64,000 nucleotides of DNA from Neobacillus sp. YX16 (GCF_030123505.1 NZ_CP126115.1:6090001-6154000), one strand, 5' to 3'. Shown: positions 1 through 9,080, counted from the first letter of the stretch. Translations and numbers: made by a program. The notes: generated by a model from the letters alone, not told the origin.

Positions 1-45
1 ATTTTTCCTAGTTTGCCGACTAGGGCACTTTTTCTATTATCCAGT

Positions 46-283
46 TCCAGCGTCTAGGGGCTCGGGGTCATAAGCTTGTCTAGTTTCGGCTCCTTGGGAC
101 TCGAGTCATAAGCCACCCCCTTAAGAAGGCAAAAAGCGCCTTCTTACAGGGTTCGTCTTATGCCTTCGTCCCAGAGCAGTCGCCTCCACATTTCAGACAA
201 TCCGTCCAGAAGGTTAAAAACCAACCTTCCAGCCGGCTCGTCTTATGCCTGTCGCCCCTGAGCAAGACGCTTCCACTTTTAAT
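46..283 (-). repeat. Nested pair of dispersed R1 repeats
   Basis: The sequence matches the R1 family found about a dozen times in this window (ends like GAAAAGCGGAAGCGCC and CTAGACAA on the minus strand, with an internal inverted AGAAGGTT/AACCTTCT stem). The outer copy is interrupted after position 75 (gtcataagc) and resumes near 198 (caatccgtcc). Between them lies another diverged R1 copy starting TTGTCT and ending AGACAA. A copy inside a copy suggests mobility. No gene is visible in positions 1-354. Confidence 0.75.
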
Positions 284-310
284 ATTATAACCGTAGAAAA
301 GCCACAATTC

Positions 311-342
311 AAAAGATGCCTGCCCCGCGATGGGGACAGGCA
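311..342 (-). terminator. Probable terminator after speB
   Basis: On the minus strand, just after the speB stop, a GC-rich hairpin (arms near TGCCTGTCCCC and GGGGCAGGCA with one bulged base) is followed by TCTTTT. The position and T-tract fit an intrinsic terminator. Confidence 0.6.
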
Positions 343-354
343 CGAAGAAAGTTT

Positions 355-1227
355 TTATTTCACCCAGCCAAGCAGCATTTCACGAATCAATTTGCTGGCG
401 GTGTTCGCTGTTTGTTCAGATGGATCGTAAATAGGTGCAACTTCAACAAGGTCACAGCCGACTACGTTCACACCAGAACGGGCGATTTCATGAATAGAGG
501 CAAGCAGCTCTTTAGAAGTAATCCCGCCGCAATCAACCGTACCCGTTCCCGGTGCATGTGCAGGGTCTAAGACATCTATATCAATCGTGACATAAACCGG
601 ACGTCCGTCAAGCTCAGGTAGTATCTCTTTTAACGGTTGATGCACTTCAAATTTAGAAATATGCATGCCGTTTTCTTTTGCCCATTGGAATTCTTCCTTC
701 ATCCCGGAGCGGATACCAAAGGAATAGACGTTCTTCGGTCCAATATGTTCAGCAATTTTGCGAATTGGAGTGGAGTGGGATAATGGTTCACCCTCATAGT
801 TCTCCCGAAGATCCGTATGGGCATCCATATGAATGATTGCTAAGTCAGGGTATTTCTTATAAACCGCCTTCATCACCGGCCAAGACACCAAGTGCTCGCC
901 GCCCATACCAAAAGGAAATTTACCAGCTGCTAACACTTGATCAACGAAATCCTCAATCAAATCTAAGCTCTTTTGGGCATTTCCGAATGGAAGCGGAATA
1001 TCACCAGCGTCAAAGTATTTTACCTCTTCCAGCTCGCGGTCAAGATATGCACTATACTCTTCTAGTCCAATCGATACCTCACGGATTCGAGATGGCCCAA
1101 AGCGGGAGCCCGGACGATAGCTAACGGTCCAGTCCATCGGCATTCCGTATAGAACAACCTGGCTCTCCTCAAAATTCGGATGACTCTTTATAAACACATT
1201 ACCAGAATAAGCCTCATCAAAACGCAT
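355..1227 (-). CDS. speB: Agmatinase SpeB
   Basis: Hydrolyses agmatine to putrescine and urea in the cytoplasm, feeding spermidine synthesis. The 290-residue protein has the ureohydrolase manganese ligands: GGEH (His112), MDAHTD (Asp135, His137, Asp139) and TIDIDVLDP (Asp216, Asp218). The length equals the usual Bacillus SpeB. The ATG is preceded by GAGGGATG. It lies downstream of speE on the same strand, the usual speE-speB order, but the two are separated by about 500 bp holding a tandem repeat array, so co-transcription would run through that array. Confidence 0.97.
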   Translation of the reverse strand: MRFDEAYSGNVFIKSHPNFEESQVVLYGMPMDWTVSYRPGSRFGPSRIREVSIGLEEYSAYLDRELEEVKYFDAGDIPLPFGNAQKSLDLIEDFVDQVLAAGKFPFGMGGEHLVSWPVMKAVYKKYPDLAIIHMDAHTDLRENYEGEPLSHSTPIRKIAEHIGPKNVYSFGIRSGMKEEFQWAKENGMHISKFEVHQPLKEILPELDGRPVYVTIDIDVLDPAHAPGTGTVDCGGITSKELLASIHEIARSGVNVVGCDLVEVAPIYDPSEQTANTASKLIREMLLGWVK

Positions 1228-1276
1228 CTAACATCCCTCACTTCTTATGTAATAACTAGGTCAAAGTTAACTTAAC

Positions 1277-1620
1277 TTCCGCCACCTAGTTCTTAGTTAC
1301 CGAAATTCCAACTTTTAAACGTAATCGGTAACTATAAACACTTTATAGTTACCTTAAACCCTCTTTTAAAATGATTTCGGGCACTATAAGTGCTCTTTAG
1401 TTACCGTAAACCTGCTTTCAAACCGATCTCGGGCACTATAAGCCCTCTTTAGTTACCCTAATCCTGCTTTCAAACCGATTTCGGGCACTATAAGCCCTCT
1501 TTAGTTACCCTAATCCTGCTTTCAAACCGATTTCGGGCACTATAAGCCCTCTTTAGTTACCCTAATCCCTCTTTTAAATTGATTCTAGGCACTATAAACA
1601 CTTTATAACGACCATACACT
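1277..1620. repeat. Tandem array, 52-bp period (about 6 copies)
   Basis: A unit beginning gcactataagccctctttag recurs with exact 52-bp spacing (anchors at 1329, 1381, 1433, 1485, 1537, 1589). The two central units are nearly identical and the outer ones diverged. The first copy contains a perfect inverted repeat, GGTAACTATAAA-CAC-TTTATAGTTACC (1326-1352), so the units can form hairpins. The array fills most of the speE-speB gap. No ORF or promoter was recognised in it. Confidence 0.9.
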
Positions 1621-1677
1621 CGATTTTCCCGCCTATTCTGTCACTGACTGTCCGCCTGAGGTGGACAGTGTCCACGA

Positions 1678-1709
1678 GCGGTGCCTGTCACCAAGGTGAC
1701 AGGCACCGC
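1678..1709. repeat. Perfect 15-bp inverted repeat downstream of speE
   Basis: Two 15-bp arms separated by AA (left 1678-1692, right 1695-1709) contain the 13-mer GGTGACAGGCACC in both orientations. It lies 17 bp after the speE stop. It would form a very stable hairpin but lacks a clear T-tract, so it may be an RNA-stabilising or weak terminator structure. The same 13-mer recurs at 20350 and 38468. Confidence 0.7.
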
Positions 1710-1725
1710 AGCGGCAGCACCAATA

Positions 1726-2553
1726 TTACTTTACTAAATCCCCAACAAATTTAGGCAGTACGAATGCCGCTTTGTGCAGTTCTTTTGTGTAGTATTTGGT
1801 TTCGATTTCGTGGAAGCGGTCTTCGCTTACTTCCAGTGGATCGTGCTTTTTAGATCCGATGGTGAATGCCCATAGTCCGCTTGGATATGTTGGGATGTTC
1901 GCTACGTATAAACGGGTAATCGAGAAGATTTCCCTAACGTCACGTTGTACGCTGCGAATAAGATCTGCTTTAAACCAAGGGTTGTCAGACTGCGCTACGA
2001 AGATACCATCTTCTTTTAATGCCTTAGAGATTCCCGCATAGAATCCTTTTGTAAATAGGTTCACTGCCGGTCCTACTGGCTCTGTTGAGTCAACCATAAT
2101 TACGTCATATTCATTTTCGCTTTTTGCGATGTGCATGAAGCCGTCATCTACTTGAACATCAACGCGCGGATCGTCAAGCATGCCTGCGATTTCTGGTAAA
2201 AACTTTTTAGAGTACTCAATTACTTTTCCATCAATATCAACAAGCGTTGCTTTCTTCACACTTGGGTGCTTCAATACTTCACGAATAACACCGCCATCGC
2301 CGCCGCCGACTACTAAAACGTTCTCAGGGTTTGGATGTGTAAACAAAGGAACATGTGCAACCATCTCGTGGTAAACGAACTCGTCTTTAACAGAGGTCAT
2401 AACCATGTCATCTAGTAGAAGCATGTTGCCCCATTCTTCTGTTTCCACCATATCAAGCTTTTGAAATTCCGTTTGTTCCGTATGTAAAGTTTTATTTATC
2501 TTCATTGTAATACCGAAGTTTTCAGTTTGCTTTTCTGTAAACCAAATTGCCAT
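1726..2553 (-). CDS. speE: Spermidine synthase SpeE
   Basis: Aminopropyltransferase that makes spermidine from putrescine and decarboxylated S-adenosylmethionine. The 275-residue protein has the Rossmann glycine motif GGGDGG (83-88), the acidic VDIDG motif near 106-110 and the catalytic-loop [10 protein letters not shown] with Asp155. Length and motifs fit the Bacillus enzyme. The ATG has a strong GGAAGGAAG ribosome binding site. Upstream is a good sigma-A-type promoter (2614-2642). It is the first gene of the polyamine pair with speB. Confidence 0.97.
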   Translation of the reverse strand: MAIWFTEKQTENFGITMKINKTLHTEQTEFQKLDMVETEEWGNMLLLDDMVMTSVKDEFVYHEMVAHVPLFTHPNPENVLVVGGGDGGVIREVLKHPSVKKATLVDIDGKVIEYSKKFLPEIAGMLDDPRVDVQVDDGFMHIAKSENEYDVIMVDSTEPVGPAVNLFTKGFYAGISKALKEDGIFVAQSDNPWFKADLIRSVQRDVREIFSITRLYVANIPTYPSGLWAFTIGSKKHDPLEVSEDRFHEIETKYYTKELHKAAFVLPKFVGDLVK

Positions 2554-2613
2554 GTTTCATCTTCCTTCCAGATTCTATTTTATTCAAGCCTCATACTATG
2601 AAATCATTCCATT

Positions 2614-2642
2614 TTTATAGTACCCAAACTATTGAATTACAA
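2614..2642 (-). promoter_or_regulatory. Candidate sigma-A promoter of speE
   Basis: Minus-strand TTGTAA (2637-2642), a 17-bp spacer, then TATAAA (2614-2619), about 60 bp before the speE ATG. Matches to consensus are 4/6 and 5/6 with ideal spacing. Confidence 0.6.
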
Positions 2643-2791
2643 ACATAAAGAAAAGTCTAGCATAATCTATCAAAATTTCTAGAAAAATTTTCTTTTTGCT
2701 AGTTTAAAACCCCTAATTTGTTTCAATACTGTTACTATGGCATTTTTTATAAAAATGTAAATGGATTTTATTAATAACAAATGGACTAGTT

Positions 2792-2976
2792 GGCTTTGTT
2801 AACTTGGTCTGTTGATGTTCGTTCCACGCACTTCGCTTTCCGCAGGCGTTGCGGGGAGCCTCCTCGGCGCTGAAGCGCCTGTGGGGTCTCCCCTGCTCCG
2901 TACTCCTGCAGGAGTCTTCGTGCCTTCCACGAAAATCAACAGAGTGCCAATATCAAAATTTTTCCTTAACAAAGCC
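2792..2976. mobile_element. MITE-like element R2, copy 1
   Basis: A 185-bp non-coding element with perfect 11-bp terminal inverted repeats GGCTTTGTTAA and TTAACAAAGCC and GC-rich internal inverted sequence (cttcgctttccgcagg). Related copies lie at 6684 and 31225. It occupies the gap between the divergent speE and pbpG genes, upstream of pbpG. No clear target duplication is visible. It has no transposase gene, so it would depend on one elsewhere. Confidence 0.75.
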
Positions 2977-3031
2977 ACTGTAGAGAAATCAAATAGCACT
3001 TTTTATTAACTTGGCGAAGGAGGGTATTGCT

Positions 3032-5101
3032 GTGGAAGTGATGACGAATCATGGGTTTCGAAGAACGATAAAATACTTGCGTGCTTTTATTATCATTAGT
3101 TTGATAGGCTTGGCCTGCATGCTGATTGTTTTCCTTGGAATTCTTGGTTATGCCAAAATTCTTGGGGCACCGCCGCTTGCGGTTCCACAATCCACTTTAT
3201 TCTTTGCCAGTGATGGGACGCTGATTGGTGAAAGCAATAGCGGTCAAAAGCGATACTGGGTTCCTCTTGAAGAAATCTCGCCCGAATTGATTAACGCGAC
3301 AATCTCCATTGAAGATAAAAATTTTTATGAACATAATGGCTTTGACTATAAACGAATTTTGGGTGCGATTCTTGCTGATATTAAAGCTGGCTCGAAGGTT
3401 CAAGGTGCCAGCACAATTACCCAGCAATATGCACGGAATCTCTTCCTTGAGCATGACAAGACGTGGTCAAGGAAATTGCATGAAGCCTTTTATGCGATTC
3501 GGATTGAAATGAATTATTCAAAAGAAGAAATCTTGGAAGGCTATTTAAACACTATTTATTATGGCAACGGTGCATATGGTGTCCAAGCGGCCAGTCAATT
3601 TTATTATGGAAAAAATGCTTCTGACTTAACCCTGGCTGAAAGCTCCATGTTAGCAGGTGTCCCAAAAGGACCTAGCCACTATTCACCACTGGAGTCCTTG
3701 GAAAACGCTACAAGACGACAAGGAATTATTCTTAACACAATGGTAGAAAACGGCTATATAAAAAAAGAAACAGCCCTAAAGACAAAGGAAACTCCGCTTA
3801 CGTTTGTTGGCGAACATCCACATAAAACTGTGGAAGCGGCACCTTACTTTCAGGATGCTGTAAGAAATGCATTAAAAAATCAACTCAATCTTGATGAACG
3901 GACAATCGAACTTGGTGGTTTAAAAGTATATACCACTCTTGATTTAAAACAGCAGCAGGCTGCGGAAAAACAAATCCAAGAAACGATTGCAAGTGAATCG
4001 GAAATCCAGGTTGGTCTCGTCGCCATGGATCCCAAAAACGGTCATATCAAAGCGATGGTTGGCGGCCGGAATTATGAAGAAAGCCCGTTTAATCGTGCGG
4101 TTCAAGCCATTAGACAACCTGGCTCCACCATAAAGCCTATTCTTTATTACGCGGCATTAAGTCAAGGCTTTACCCCATCCTCAACGATGAGAAGTGAGAA
4201 AACTACTTTTAAATTTGATGATGGCAGAACGGAATATTCACCACATAACTTTAATAACAAGTATGCGGACGGAGAAATAACCCTTGCGCAAGCCCTGGCT
4301 GTCTCGGATAATATCTACGCAGTCAAAACGCACTTATTTATGGGTGCAGATACATTAATCGATACCGCTAAAAAGTTTGGAATCTCTACAAAGATGGACA
4401 ATGTTCCGTCACTGGCGCTAGGTACTTCAGGCGTTCGAGTCATTGACATGGCAAATGCCTATAGCCTTTTTGCAAATGGCGGAAAAAAGGTAGAACCTAC
4501 TTTGATTACAAAAGTAGAAGACTATAACGGAAATGTTATTTTTGAAAGAAACCACGAGGCTAAAAAAGTGCTAGACCCGGCTAAAGCCTATGTTATGACA
4601 CAGATGATGGCAGGAATGTTCGATAAGAAGCTGAACGGCTATGCCAAGGTTACAGGGAATTCCCTTATCGACGACATCACACGTCCTTATGCAGGTAAAT
4701 CTGGTTCAACTGAGACTGACAGCTGGATGATTGGTTTTACACCACAGCTGGTGACAGCCGTTTGGGCCGGTCATGATGTGGGGAAACCGATCACTCTTAC
4801 TGCAGAAAAGAGCTATGCGAAAAACATTTGGGCAAATTTCATGGAGGAATCCTTAAAAGGGAAGCCAGTCAAGGCATTTACTCCACCGAAAGAAGGGGTC
4901 ATTGGCGTTTACGTCAATCCTGAAAACGGCAAGCTTGCCTCAAAAGACTGCCCAGTCCGCCGTTTTACCTATTTTGTTACTGGCACAGAGCCAACTGAAT
5001 ACTGTACCGATCATTTAGAGCATAAAGAAGATAAACCAGCGAAAGAGAAACAGGATACAAAGGATCCTTGGTATAAAAGGATTTTCAAGTGGGGCGCCTA
5101 G
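3032..5101 (+). CDS. pbpG: Class A penicillin-binding protein (PbpG/PBP2d-like)
   Basis: Bifunctional glycosyltransferase/transpeptidase for peptidoglycan synthesis; in B. subtilis the orthologue acts in the forespore. The GTG at 3032 is chosen because AAGGAGG lies 8 nt before it; a TTG at 3011 lacks a ribosome site. The resulting 689 residues match the family's usual length. There is an N-terminal membrane anchor at about 15-40. The GT51 domain has EDKNFYEH (catalytic Glu94) and STITQQYARN. The transpeptidase motifs are STIK (Ser365), SDN (Ser425) and KSG (Lys556). It is divergent from speE, as in B. subtilis. Confidence 0.95.
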   Translation: MEVMTNHGFRRTIKYLRAFIIISLIGLACMLIVFLGILGYAKILGAPPLAVPQSTLFFASDGTLIGESNSGQKRYWVPLEEISPELINATISIEDKNFYEHNGFDYKRILGAILADIKAGSKVQGASTITQQYARNLFLEHDKTWSRKLHEAFYAIRIEMNYSKEEILEGYLNTIYYGNGAYGVQAASQFYYGKNASDLTLAESSMLAGVPKGPSHYSPLESLENATRRQGIILNTMVENGYIKKETALKTKETPLTFVGEHPHKTVEAAPYFQDAVRNALKNQLNLDERTIELGGLKVYTTLDLKQQQAAEKQIQETIASESEIQVGLVAMDPKNGHIKAMVGGRNYEESPFNRAVQAIRQPGSTIKPILYYAALSQGFTPSSTMRSEKTTFKFDDGRTEYSPHNFNNKYADGEITLAQALAVSDNIYAVKTHLFMGADTLIDTAKKFGISTKMDNVPSLALGTSGVRVIDMANAYSLFANGGKKVEPTLITKVEDYNGNVIFERNHEAKKVLDPAKAYVMTQMMAGMFDKKLNGYAKVTGNSLIDDITRPYAGKSGSTETDSWMIGFTPQLVTAVWAGHDVGKPITLTAEKSYAKNIWANFMEESLKGKPVKAFTPPKEGVIGVYVNPENGKLASKDCPVRRFTYFVTGTEPTEYCTDHLEHKEDKPAKEKQDTKDPWYKRIFKWGA

Positions 5102-5122
5102 GCGCTGAAGCTGGATTAAATT

Positions 5123-5157
5123 AGAAAAGCTCCGGAGATTGTCTCCGGAGCTTTTCT
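5123..5157 (+). terminator. Intrinsic terminator of pbpG (possibly bidirectional)
   Basis: A 16-bp perfect stem (AGAAAAGCTCCGGAGA and its complement) with a TTG loop and a T-tract within the descending arm, 21 bp after the pbpG stop and facing convergent ywhD. Confidence 0.9.
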
Positions 5158-5240
5158 GTGTCCTAGTGTTATATCGTGCTTAAACACTTCCTTAATTTTA
5201 CTACTTATTTTTTAAAAATGCTATTGTAAAAAAATTAAAT

Positions 5241-5753
5241 TTATTCAACCGCCAAGCCTTTTTTCAACTCTTCAGCTGAATTGTTCCACATGTCTTGATT
5301 GTGATTTTGGAGGAAGTCGGATAAGATTTTTTTCGATTTATCGTCCATATGGTCGACGATAATATGACGCTTCAACGACTTATCCATCCTGTTCACATGC
5401 TCAGGAAGTGACTTGTACCCGCGGCGGATTTCACGGTCCACGGTCATTTCGCAGGCGGTGACTCCGGCATAATAAGGGCCCTCTTGTTTTCTATCCACCG
5501 TCACCCAAACCAGCCAGTACGGTTTGCCGTTCGGAACCTCTTCCTTCGTCTTAAGGAACTTAATTCCCTTTTCGACCACACTGCGCGCATGCATTGCTCC
5601 GACATCGATGACCGCATCACCTGCGTCGACATCGACAATAACTGGAGAAACATTATCAAGGCTCAAGGCTCCCTTGCCAAAGCCCTTATGTCCATCCGTC
5701 GGGTCAGGTTTAATTATATTAAAGCCAATTGGTTTTTTCTTATTTTCTTCCAA
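5241..5753 (-). CDS. ywhD: YwhD family protein
   Basis: Conserved Bacillus protein of unknown function, 170 residues against about 172 in B. subtilis. It starts with TTG at 5753, preceded by GGAGG at a 9-nt distance. No signal peptide or membrane segment is visible. The protein is mixed-charge and soluble, with a conserved-looking core around GAMHARSVVEKGIKFLK and KPYWLVWVTVDRKQEGPYYA. The position between pbpG and ywhC matches B. subtilis. No biochemical role is assigned. Confidence 0.9.
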   Translation of the reverse strand: MEENKKKPIGFNIIKPDPTDGHKGFGKGALSLDNVSPVIVDVDAGDAVIDVGAMHARSVVEKGIKFLKTKEEVPNGKPYWLVWVTVDRKQEGPYYAGVTACEMTVDREIRRGYKSLPEHVNRMDKSLKRHIIVDHMDDKSKKILSDFLQNHNQDMWNNSAEELKKGLAVE

Positions 5754-5772
5754 AACTCGTAACCTCCAATTT

Positions 5773-5924
5773 AGAAAAGCGTAAGCGCCTTGTCCAGGGA
5801 AAAAAGAAGTTCATTTTTTCCTCGGGGCGACAGGCATAAGACGAGCCGGCGAGAAGGTTGGTCTTTACCTTCTTGACGGATTGGCTTATGACCCCGAGCC
5901 CCTAGGCTGCTTGCGCTAGACAAG
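5773..5924 (+). repeat. Dispersed repeat R1 (full copy)
   Basis: A 152-bp copy running AGAAAAGCGTAAGCGCC to CGCTAGACAA with internal inverted arms (AGAAGGTT ... ACCTTCTT). Unlike most copies it is oriented against its neighbours ywhC and ywhD, and its CTAGACAA end abuts the ywhC stop codon. Confidence 0.85.
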
Positions 5925-6587
5925 TTAAAAAAATAGTTGATAAAAGAAATTATTTAGTCCTTCCCAGATTCCAGGGATAATAAATTGGAAAATCGGCTGG
6001 ATGGTGTAGCGATCAAGAGGAGTAATCACTAAAATCAGAAAGATTAATACTCCGTATTGTTCAAATTGAGTCATTTTTGCCCGAATATCGTTTGGCGCCA
6101 AATCCTCTAGAATCCGATAGCCATCCAAAGGGGGAAACGGTAATAAATTAAATACAAACAGAACTAAATTCAGCCAGTTAAAGATTTCTAGAAATTCAAA
6201 AATGCCTGGGAGATTTAAAGCTAATCCTGTTCGTGCTAATCCAAAGGCAGTAAAAAAACCTATTGCCGCCAGGATAAGGTTACTAAGAGGACCTGCTACA
6301 GAAACTAATATACCTGCAAGGCGGGGCCTTTTAAAGAAAAAGCGGTTAACCGGCACCGGTCGTGCCCAGCCAAATCCAGCGATGAAAATTAAGATGGTAC
6401 CGAATGGATCAAGATGCTTCAGCGGATTTAATGTTAACCGACCCTGCTTTTGTGCTGTATGATCTCCGAATTTATAGGCAACGTAGGCATGGGCAAATTC
6501 ATGAAACGTGAAGGCAATCATTAATGTAATCGCGACATAGGGAATTTCCCTTAATGAATAAGCAAGAAATCCTTCTAAATTTTCCAA
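5925..6587 (-). CDS. ywhC: Site-2 protease family (M50) membrane protein YwhC
   Basis: Predicted intramembrane zinc metalloprotease. The 220-residue protein has the HExxH motif HEFAH (His29, Glu30, His33) in the first membrane segment and the second-site motif NLLPFPPLDG with Asp155, the third metal ligand. Several hydrophobic segments are visible (about 15-35, 63-72, 92-118, 138-150, 172-190). The start is TTG at 6587; the ribosome site (GGGGAAA, with GAGGAG further up) is only moderate. Natural substrates are unknown. Position and length match B. subtilis YwhC. Confidence 0.92.
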   Translation of the reverse strand: MENLEGFLAYSLREIPYVAITLMIAFTFHEFAHAYVAYKFGDHTAQKQGRLTLNPLKHLDPFGTILIFIAGFGWARPVPVNRFFFKRPRLAGILVSVAGPLSNLILAAIGFFTAFGLARTGLALNLPGIFEFLEIFNWLNLVLFVFNLLPFPPLDGYRILEDLAPNDIRAKMTQFEQYGVLIFLILVITPLDRYTIQPIFQFIIPGIWEGLNNFFYQLFF

Positions 6588-6683
6588 ATCGGTTTCCCCA
6601 TTTCTCCTCTTTTTTCCTTTTAGTATACATGAAACTGGATATAAAATGAAAATGTTTGCTAAACTATCTATGATACAGAAATA

Positions 6684-6837
6684 GGCTGTGTTAACTAGTC
6701 TGTTGATTTGTGCTCCACTAAGGAAAGCTTCTTTGAATAATCACCGCAGTGACAGGCCGTCTCTGCCTGTCACGAGGTGCTTCGCTTTCCTCACAAATCA
6801 ACAGGGTTCCAAAATCAAAAATTTCCTTTACACAGCC
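6684..6837. mobile_element. MITE-like element R2, copy 2, directly upstream of ywhB
   Basis: A 154-bp element with ends GGCTGTGTTAA and TTTACACAGCC, possibly flanked by a 3-bp duplication (ata at 6681-6683 and 6838-6840). Its right end is only 3 bp from the ywhB Shine-Dalgarno sequence, so the ywhB leader, and possibly its promoter, lie in or beyond the element. Confidence 0.75.
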
Positions 6838-6855
6838 ATAAAGGAGGAGTATATA

Positions 6856-7041
6856 ATGCCATATGTTACAGTAAAAATGCTTCCAGGGCGTACAGATGAC
6901 CAGAAGAGAGCTCTTGTTGAAAAGGTGACGGATGCTGTCAGTGAAACGACTGGCGCACCTAAAGAAGCCGTTGTTGTTTTTATCGAAGAAATGCAAAAAG
7001 AACATTACGGTGTTGCCGGTGTTCGTGCAAGCGACAAATAA
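6856..7041 (+). CDS. ywhB: 4-oxalocrotonate tautomerase family protein YwhB
   Basis: Small tautomerase, 61 residues. After removal of Met1 the N-terminal Pro is the catalytic base of this family; the sequence begins MPYVTVKMLPGRTDDQK. The ATG at 6856 has AAGGAGGAG 6 nt upstream; the longer frame running back into the R2 element is rejected. The physiological substrate is unknown; 2-hydroxymuconate-type compounds are the usual assay substrates for the family. The stop codon merges with the start of an R1 repeat. Confidence 0.93.
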   Translation: MPYVTVKMLPGRTDDQKRALVEKVTDAVSETTGAPKEAVVVFIEEMQKEHYGVAGVRASDK

Positions 7042-7192
7042 GAAAAGCGGAAGCGCCTTGTCCAAGGGAAAAAGCAGTTCATTTTTTCCCAGGGGCGACA
7101 GGCATAAGACGAGCCGGCGAGAAGGTTGTTATTTAACCTTCTTGACGGATTGGCTTATGACCCCGAGCCCCTAGGCGCTACAGCTAGACAAA
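7041..7192 (+). repeat. Dispersed repeat R1 (full copy) fused to the ywhB stop
   Basis: Begins at the last base of the ywhB TAA (AGAAAAGCGGAAGCGCC) and ends CAGCTAGACAA. Internal inverted arms AGAAGGTT/AACCTTCT are intact. It has the same orientation as ywhB, so it forms the 3' untranslated region of that gene. Confidence 0.88.
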
Positions 7193-7201
7193 TAAGTAAA
7201 A

Positions 7202-7250
7202 AGCGTCTGCGATTCTGAAAAATTATTTCAAAATCGCGGACGCTTTTTTA
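7202..7250. terminator. Bidirectional terminator between ywhB and ywgA
   Basis: A long imperfect stem (AGCGTCTGCGATT ... AATCGCGGACGCT) flanked by T-tracts in both directions, serving ywhB on the plus strand and ywgA on the minus strand. Confidence 0.88.
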
Positions 7251-7757
7251 ATTAAGTTTAGCTTTTTCTTTTAATGCCTCAATATAGGCATAGGCTTGGT
7301 CAATTTCTTCCTCTGTATAACGCTGGCTGCTTTTTAAAGTAAAGACTTTGTCGGTTACTTCATCTTTCGATAGATTATCAAAATATAAAACAGTCGAAAC
7401 AAGCTCGAGGAATCTAGCATTCTGCTCGTTCATATCCCCTAGGCAATCTTGTAAACATGGCATTTCCACTTCGTTTAAGCTTAAAAACTCTTTTCCAGTG
7501 TCTGTCAGGGTATAGCGGTATTGAAAGTAGCCGCCCTTTTTCTCTTTGATTTCATTGAGGAATCCCATATTGCAAAGCTCTTCCACTCGTAATGTTAGTT
7601 CCTCAGAATATGGGCCATAAAAATGAAACTGAAACCGTTCATGGAACGGAAATGACACCTTTTTTGCAATATATATCATCTTTTGCAGCTTTTTTCTCCC
7701 GATGATTTCTCCGGATACTAAAACAGCCTGCATCAGCTTAGCATGATCTTTTAACAA
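7248..7757 (-). CDS. ywgA: YwgA family protein
   Basis: Conserved Bacillus protein of unknown function, 169 residues. The TTG start is preceded by a GGAG-type site (GAGTAGGAG). The N-terminal half (KLQKMIYIAKK ... FHFYGPYSEEL ... VEELCNMGFL ... YRYTLTDTGKEFL) resembles a winged-helix arrangement, seen also in some antitoxin-like proteins; this is inference from sequence style. The C-terminal part is helical and charged. It follows ywfO by 24 bp and is probably co-transcribed with it. Confidence 0.88.
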   Translation of the reverse strand: MLKDHAKLMQAVLVSGEIIGRKKLQKMIYIAKKVSFPFHERFQFHFYGPYSEELTLRVEELCNMGFLNEIKEKKGGYFQYRYTLTDTGKEFLSLNEVEMPCLQDCLGDMNEQNARFLELVSTVLYFDNLSKDEVTDKVFTLKSSQRYTEEEIDQAYAYIEALKEKAKLN

Positions 7758-7781
7758 CGTTCGTCAGCTCCTACTCCAGGG

Positions 7782-9080
7782 TTATATCTCTAATAGGCTA
7801 CGTATTTGTTTTTTTATTTCTTTTTCTGAGGATTCGTCCTCTAAGAAATCACCAGGGTAATATAGTTTATGGTCGGTTCTCCTTTTACCAGAGATAGCAT
7901 CCACAATCTCGGACTCTCGAGAAAGCTCCTTCAATTCCCCGCTCTTCATTAATAAATGAATGGGTAAACGCTCCTCTTCTTCACCCGGACGATAAAAATC
8001 ATAAGGTAAATCTGAGGAAGAATCGACAACTAAATAATATTCAGGGTCAATTCCTGCTTTTTCAAAAAGACGGTTCAATTCAGCGAGCTTTTTATACTCC
8101 TTCGCAGGATCAAATTCAGCATATTTAAATAAATTCCGATTTACAAAACGCCGGCAAAGGTCGCTTAAAATCTGGTCGTCTTCATCCTGCCAGATTTGAA
8201 AATAATACATAATAATCGATTCATCTAGCTTTAAATAGTCTTCTAAGGTCACCTGATCCTTAAAGAAAGAATAAAAGTGTATCGGGTCATTTTTAAAAGA
8301 ATAGTTGTTTTCATACAGCTGCTTGGCGCGGTGAAGGATTTTGGTCAAAATAACCTCGGCACTGCGGGACACAGGATGAAAGTAAACCTGCCAATACATC
8401 TGATAACGACTCATAATATAATCCTCAACCGCATGCATACCGCTCTTCTTAATCACCACTTGATCTTCCTTTGGCCTCATAACGCGAAGAATTCTCTCCA
8501 TATCAAATTGGCCATAGCTTACACCGGTAAAATAAGCATCCCGCTGCAGGTAATCCATCCGATCGGCGTCAATTTGACTGGAAATTAAGCTGACCACGAG
8601 CTTTTTCGCAGAAGTTTTCGCAATCACTTCAGCAACTTGCTGGGGAAAATCAGAACTAACCTTTTTTAAAATAAAATTGACCTCTGTATCTCCTAACACA
8701 ATGTTCTGTGTAAAATCTTCATGGTCGAAGTCGAATACTTTTTCAAATGAATGGGAAAATGGACCGTGCCCCAAATCGTGGAGAAGAGCGGCACATAGAG
8801 TAAGCAGGCGGTCATCGTCATTCCATTCCGGTCTGCCTGCAAACACATCATCGATAATGCGTCTAACAATTTCATATACTCCGAGAGAATGGTTAAAGCG
8901 GCTGTGCTCAGCGCCATGGAAGGTTAAAAAGGTGGTGCCAAGCTGTTTGATACGGCGCAGGCGTTGAAACTCTTTTGTTCCGACCAAATCCCAAATCACG
9001 CGATCACGTACGTGTACGTAGCGATGAACAGGGTCTTTAAACACTTTTTCTTCACTCAGTTTTTCCGCCGAATATCGCAT
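7782..9080 (-). CDS. ywfO: HD-domain hydrolase YwfO (dNTPase-like)
   Basis: HD-superfamily phosphohydrolase, 432 residues from the ATG at 9080, chosen because GAGGAAGAGGG precedes it; an in-frame ATG 14 codons upstream lacks a ribosome site. Metal-ligand motifs are SRFNHSLGV (His64), LLHDLGHGPFSH (His101, Asp102) and SSQIDADRMDYL. Relatives such as Enterococcus EF1143 hydrolyse deoxynucleoside triphosphates, so a nucleotide-pool role is plausible but unproved here. ywgA follows in the same transcript. Confidence 0.92.
   Translation of the reverse strand: MRYSAEKLSEEKVFKDPVHRYVHVRDRVIWDLVGTKEFQRLRRIKQLGTTFLTFHGAEHSRFNHSLGVYEIVRRIIDDVFAGRPEWNDDDRLLTLCAALLHDLGHGPFSHSFEKVFDFDHEDFTQNIVLGDTEVNFILKKVSSDFPQQVAEVIAKTSAKKLVVSLISSQIDADRMDYLQRDAYFTGVSYGQFDMERILRVMRPKEDQVVIKKSGMHAVEDYIMSRYQMYWQVYFHPVSRSAEVILTKILHRAKQLYENNYSFKNDPIHFYSFFKDQVTLEDYLKLDESIIMYYFQIWQDEDDQILSDLCRRFVNRNLFKYAEFDPAKEYKKLAELNRLFEKAGIDPEYYLVVDSSSDLPYDFYRPGEEEERLPIHLLMKSGELKELSRESEIVDAISGKRRTDHKLYYPGDFLEDESSEKEIKKQIRSLLEI

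Noticed and set aside
2799..3009. Two ~65-residue ORFs on opposite strands upstream of pbpG
   Set aside because: They lie inside the R2 element, are mirror shadows of its inverted repeats, and lack ribosome sites.
3011..3031. TTG start of pbpG at 3011
   Set aside because: No ribosome site before it; AAGGAGG lies between it and the GTG at 3032.
6932..7174. 80-residue plus-strand ORF overlapping ywhB and the R1 repeat
   Set aside because: Out of frame with ywhB and half encoded by the repeat; no ribosome site.
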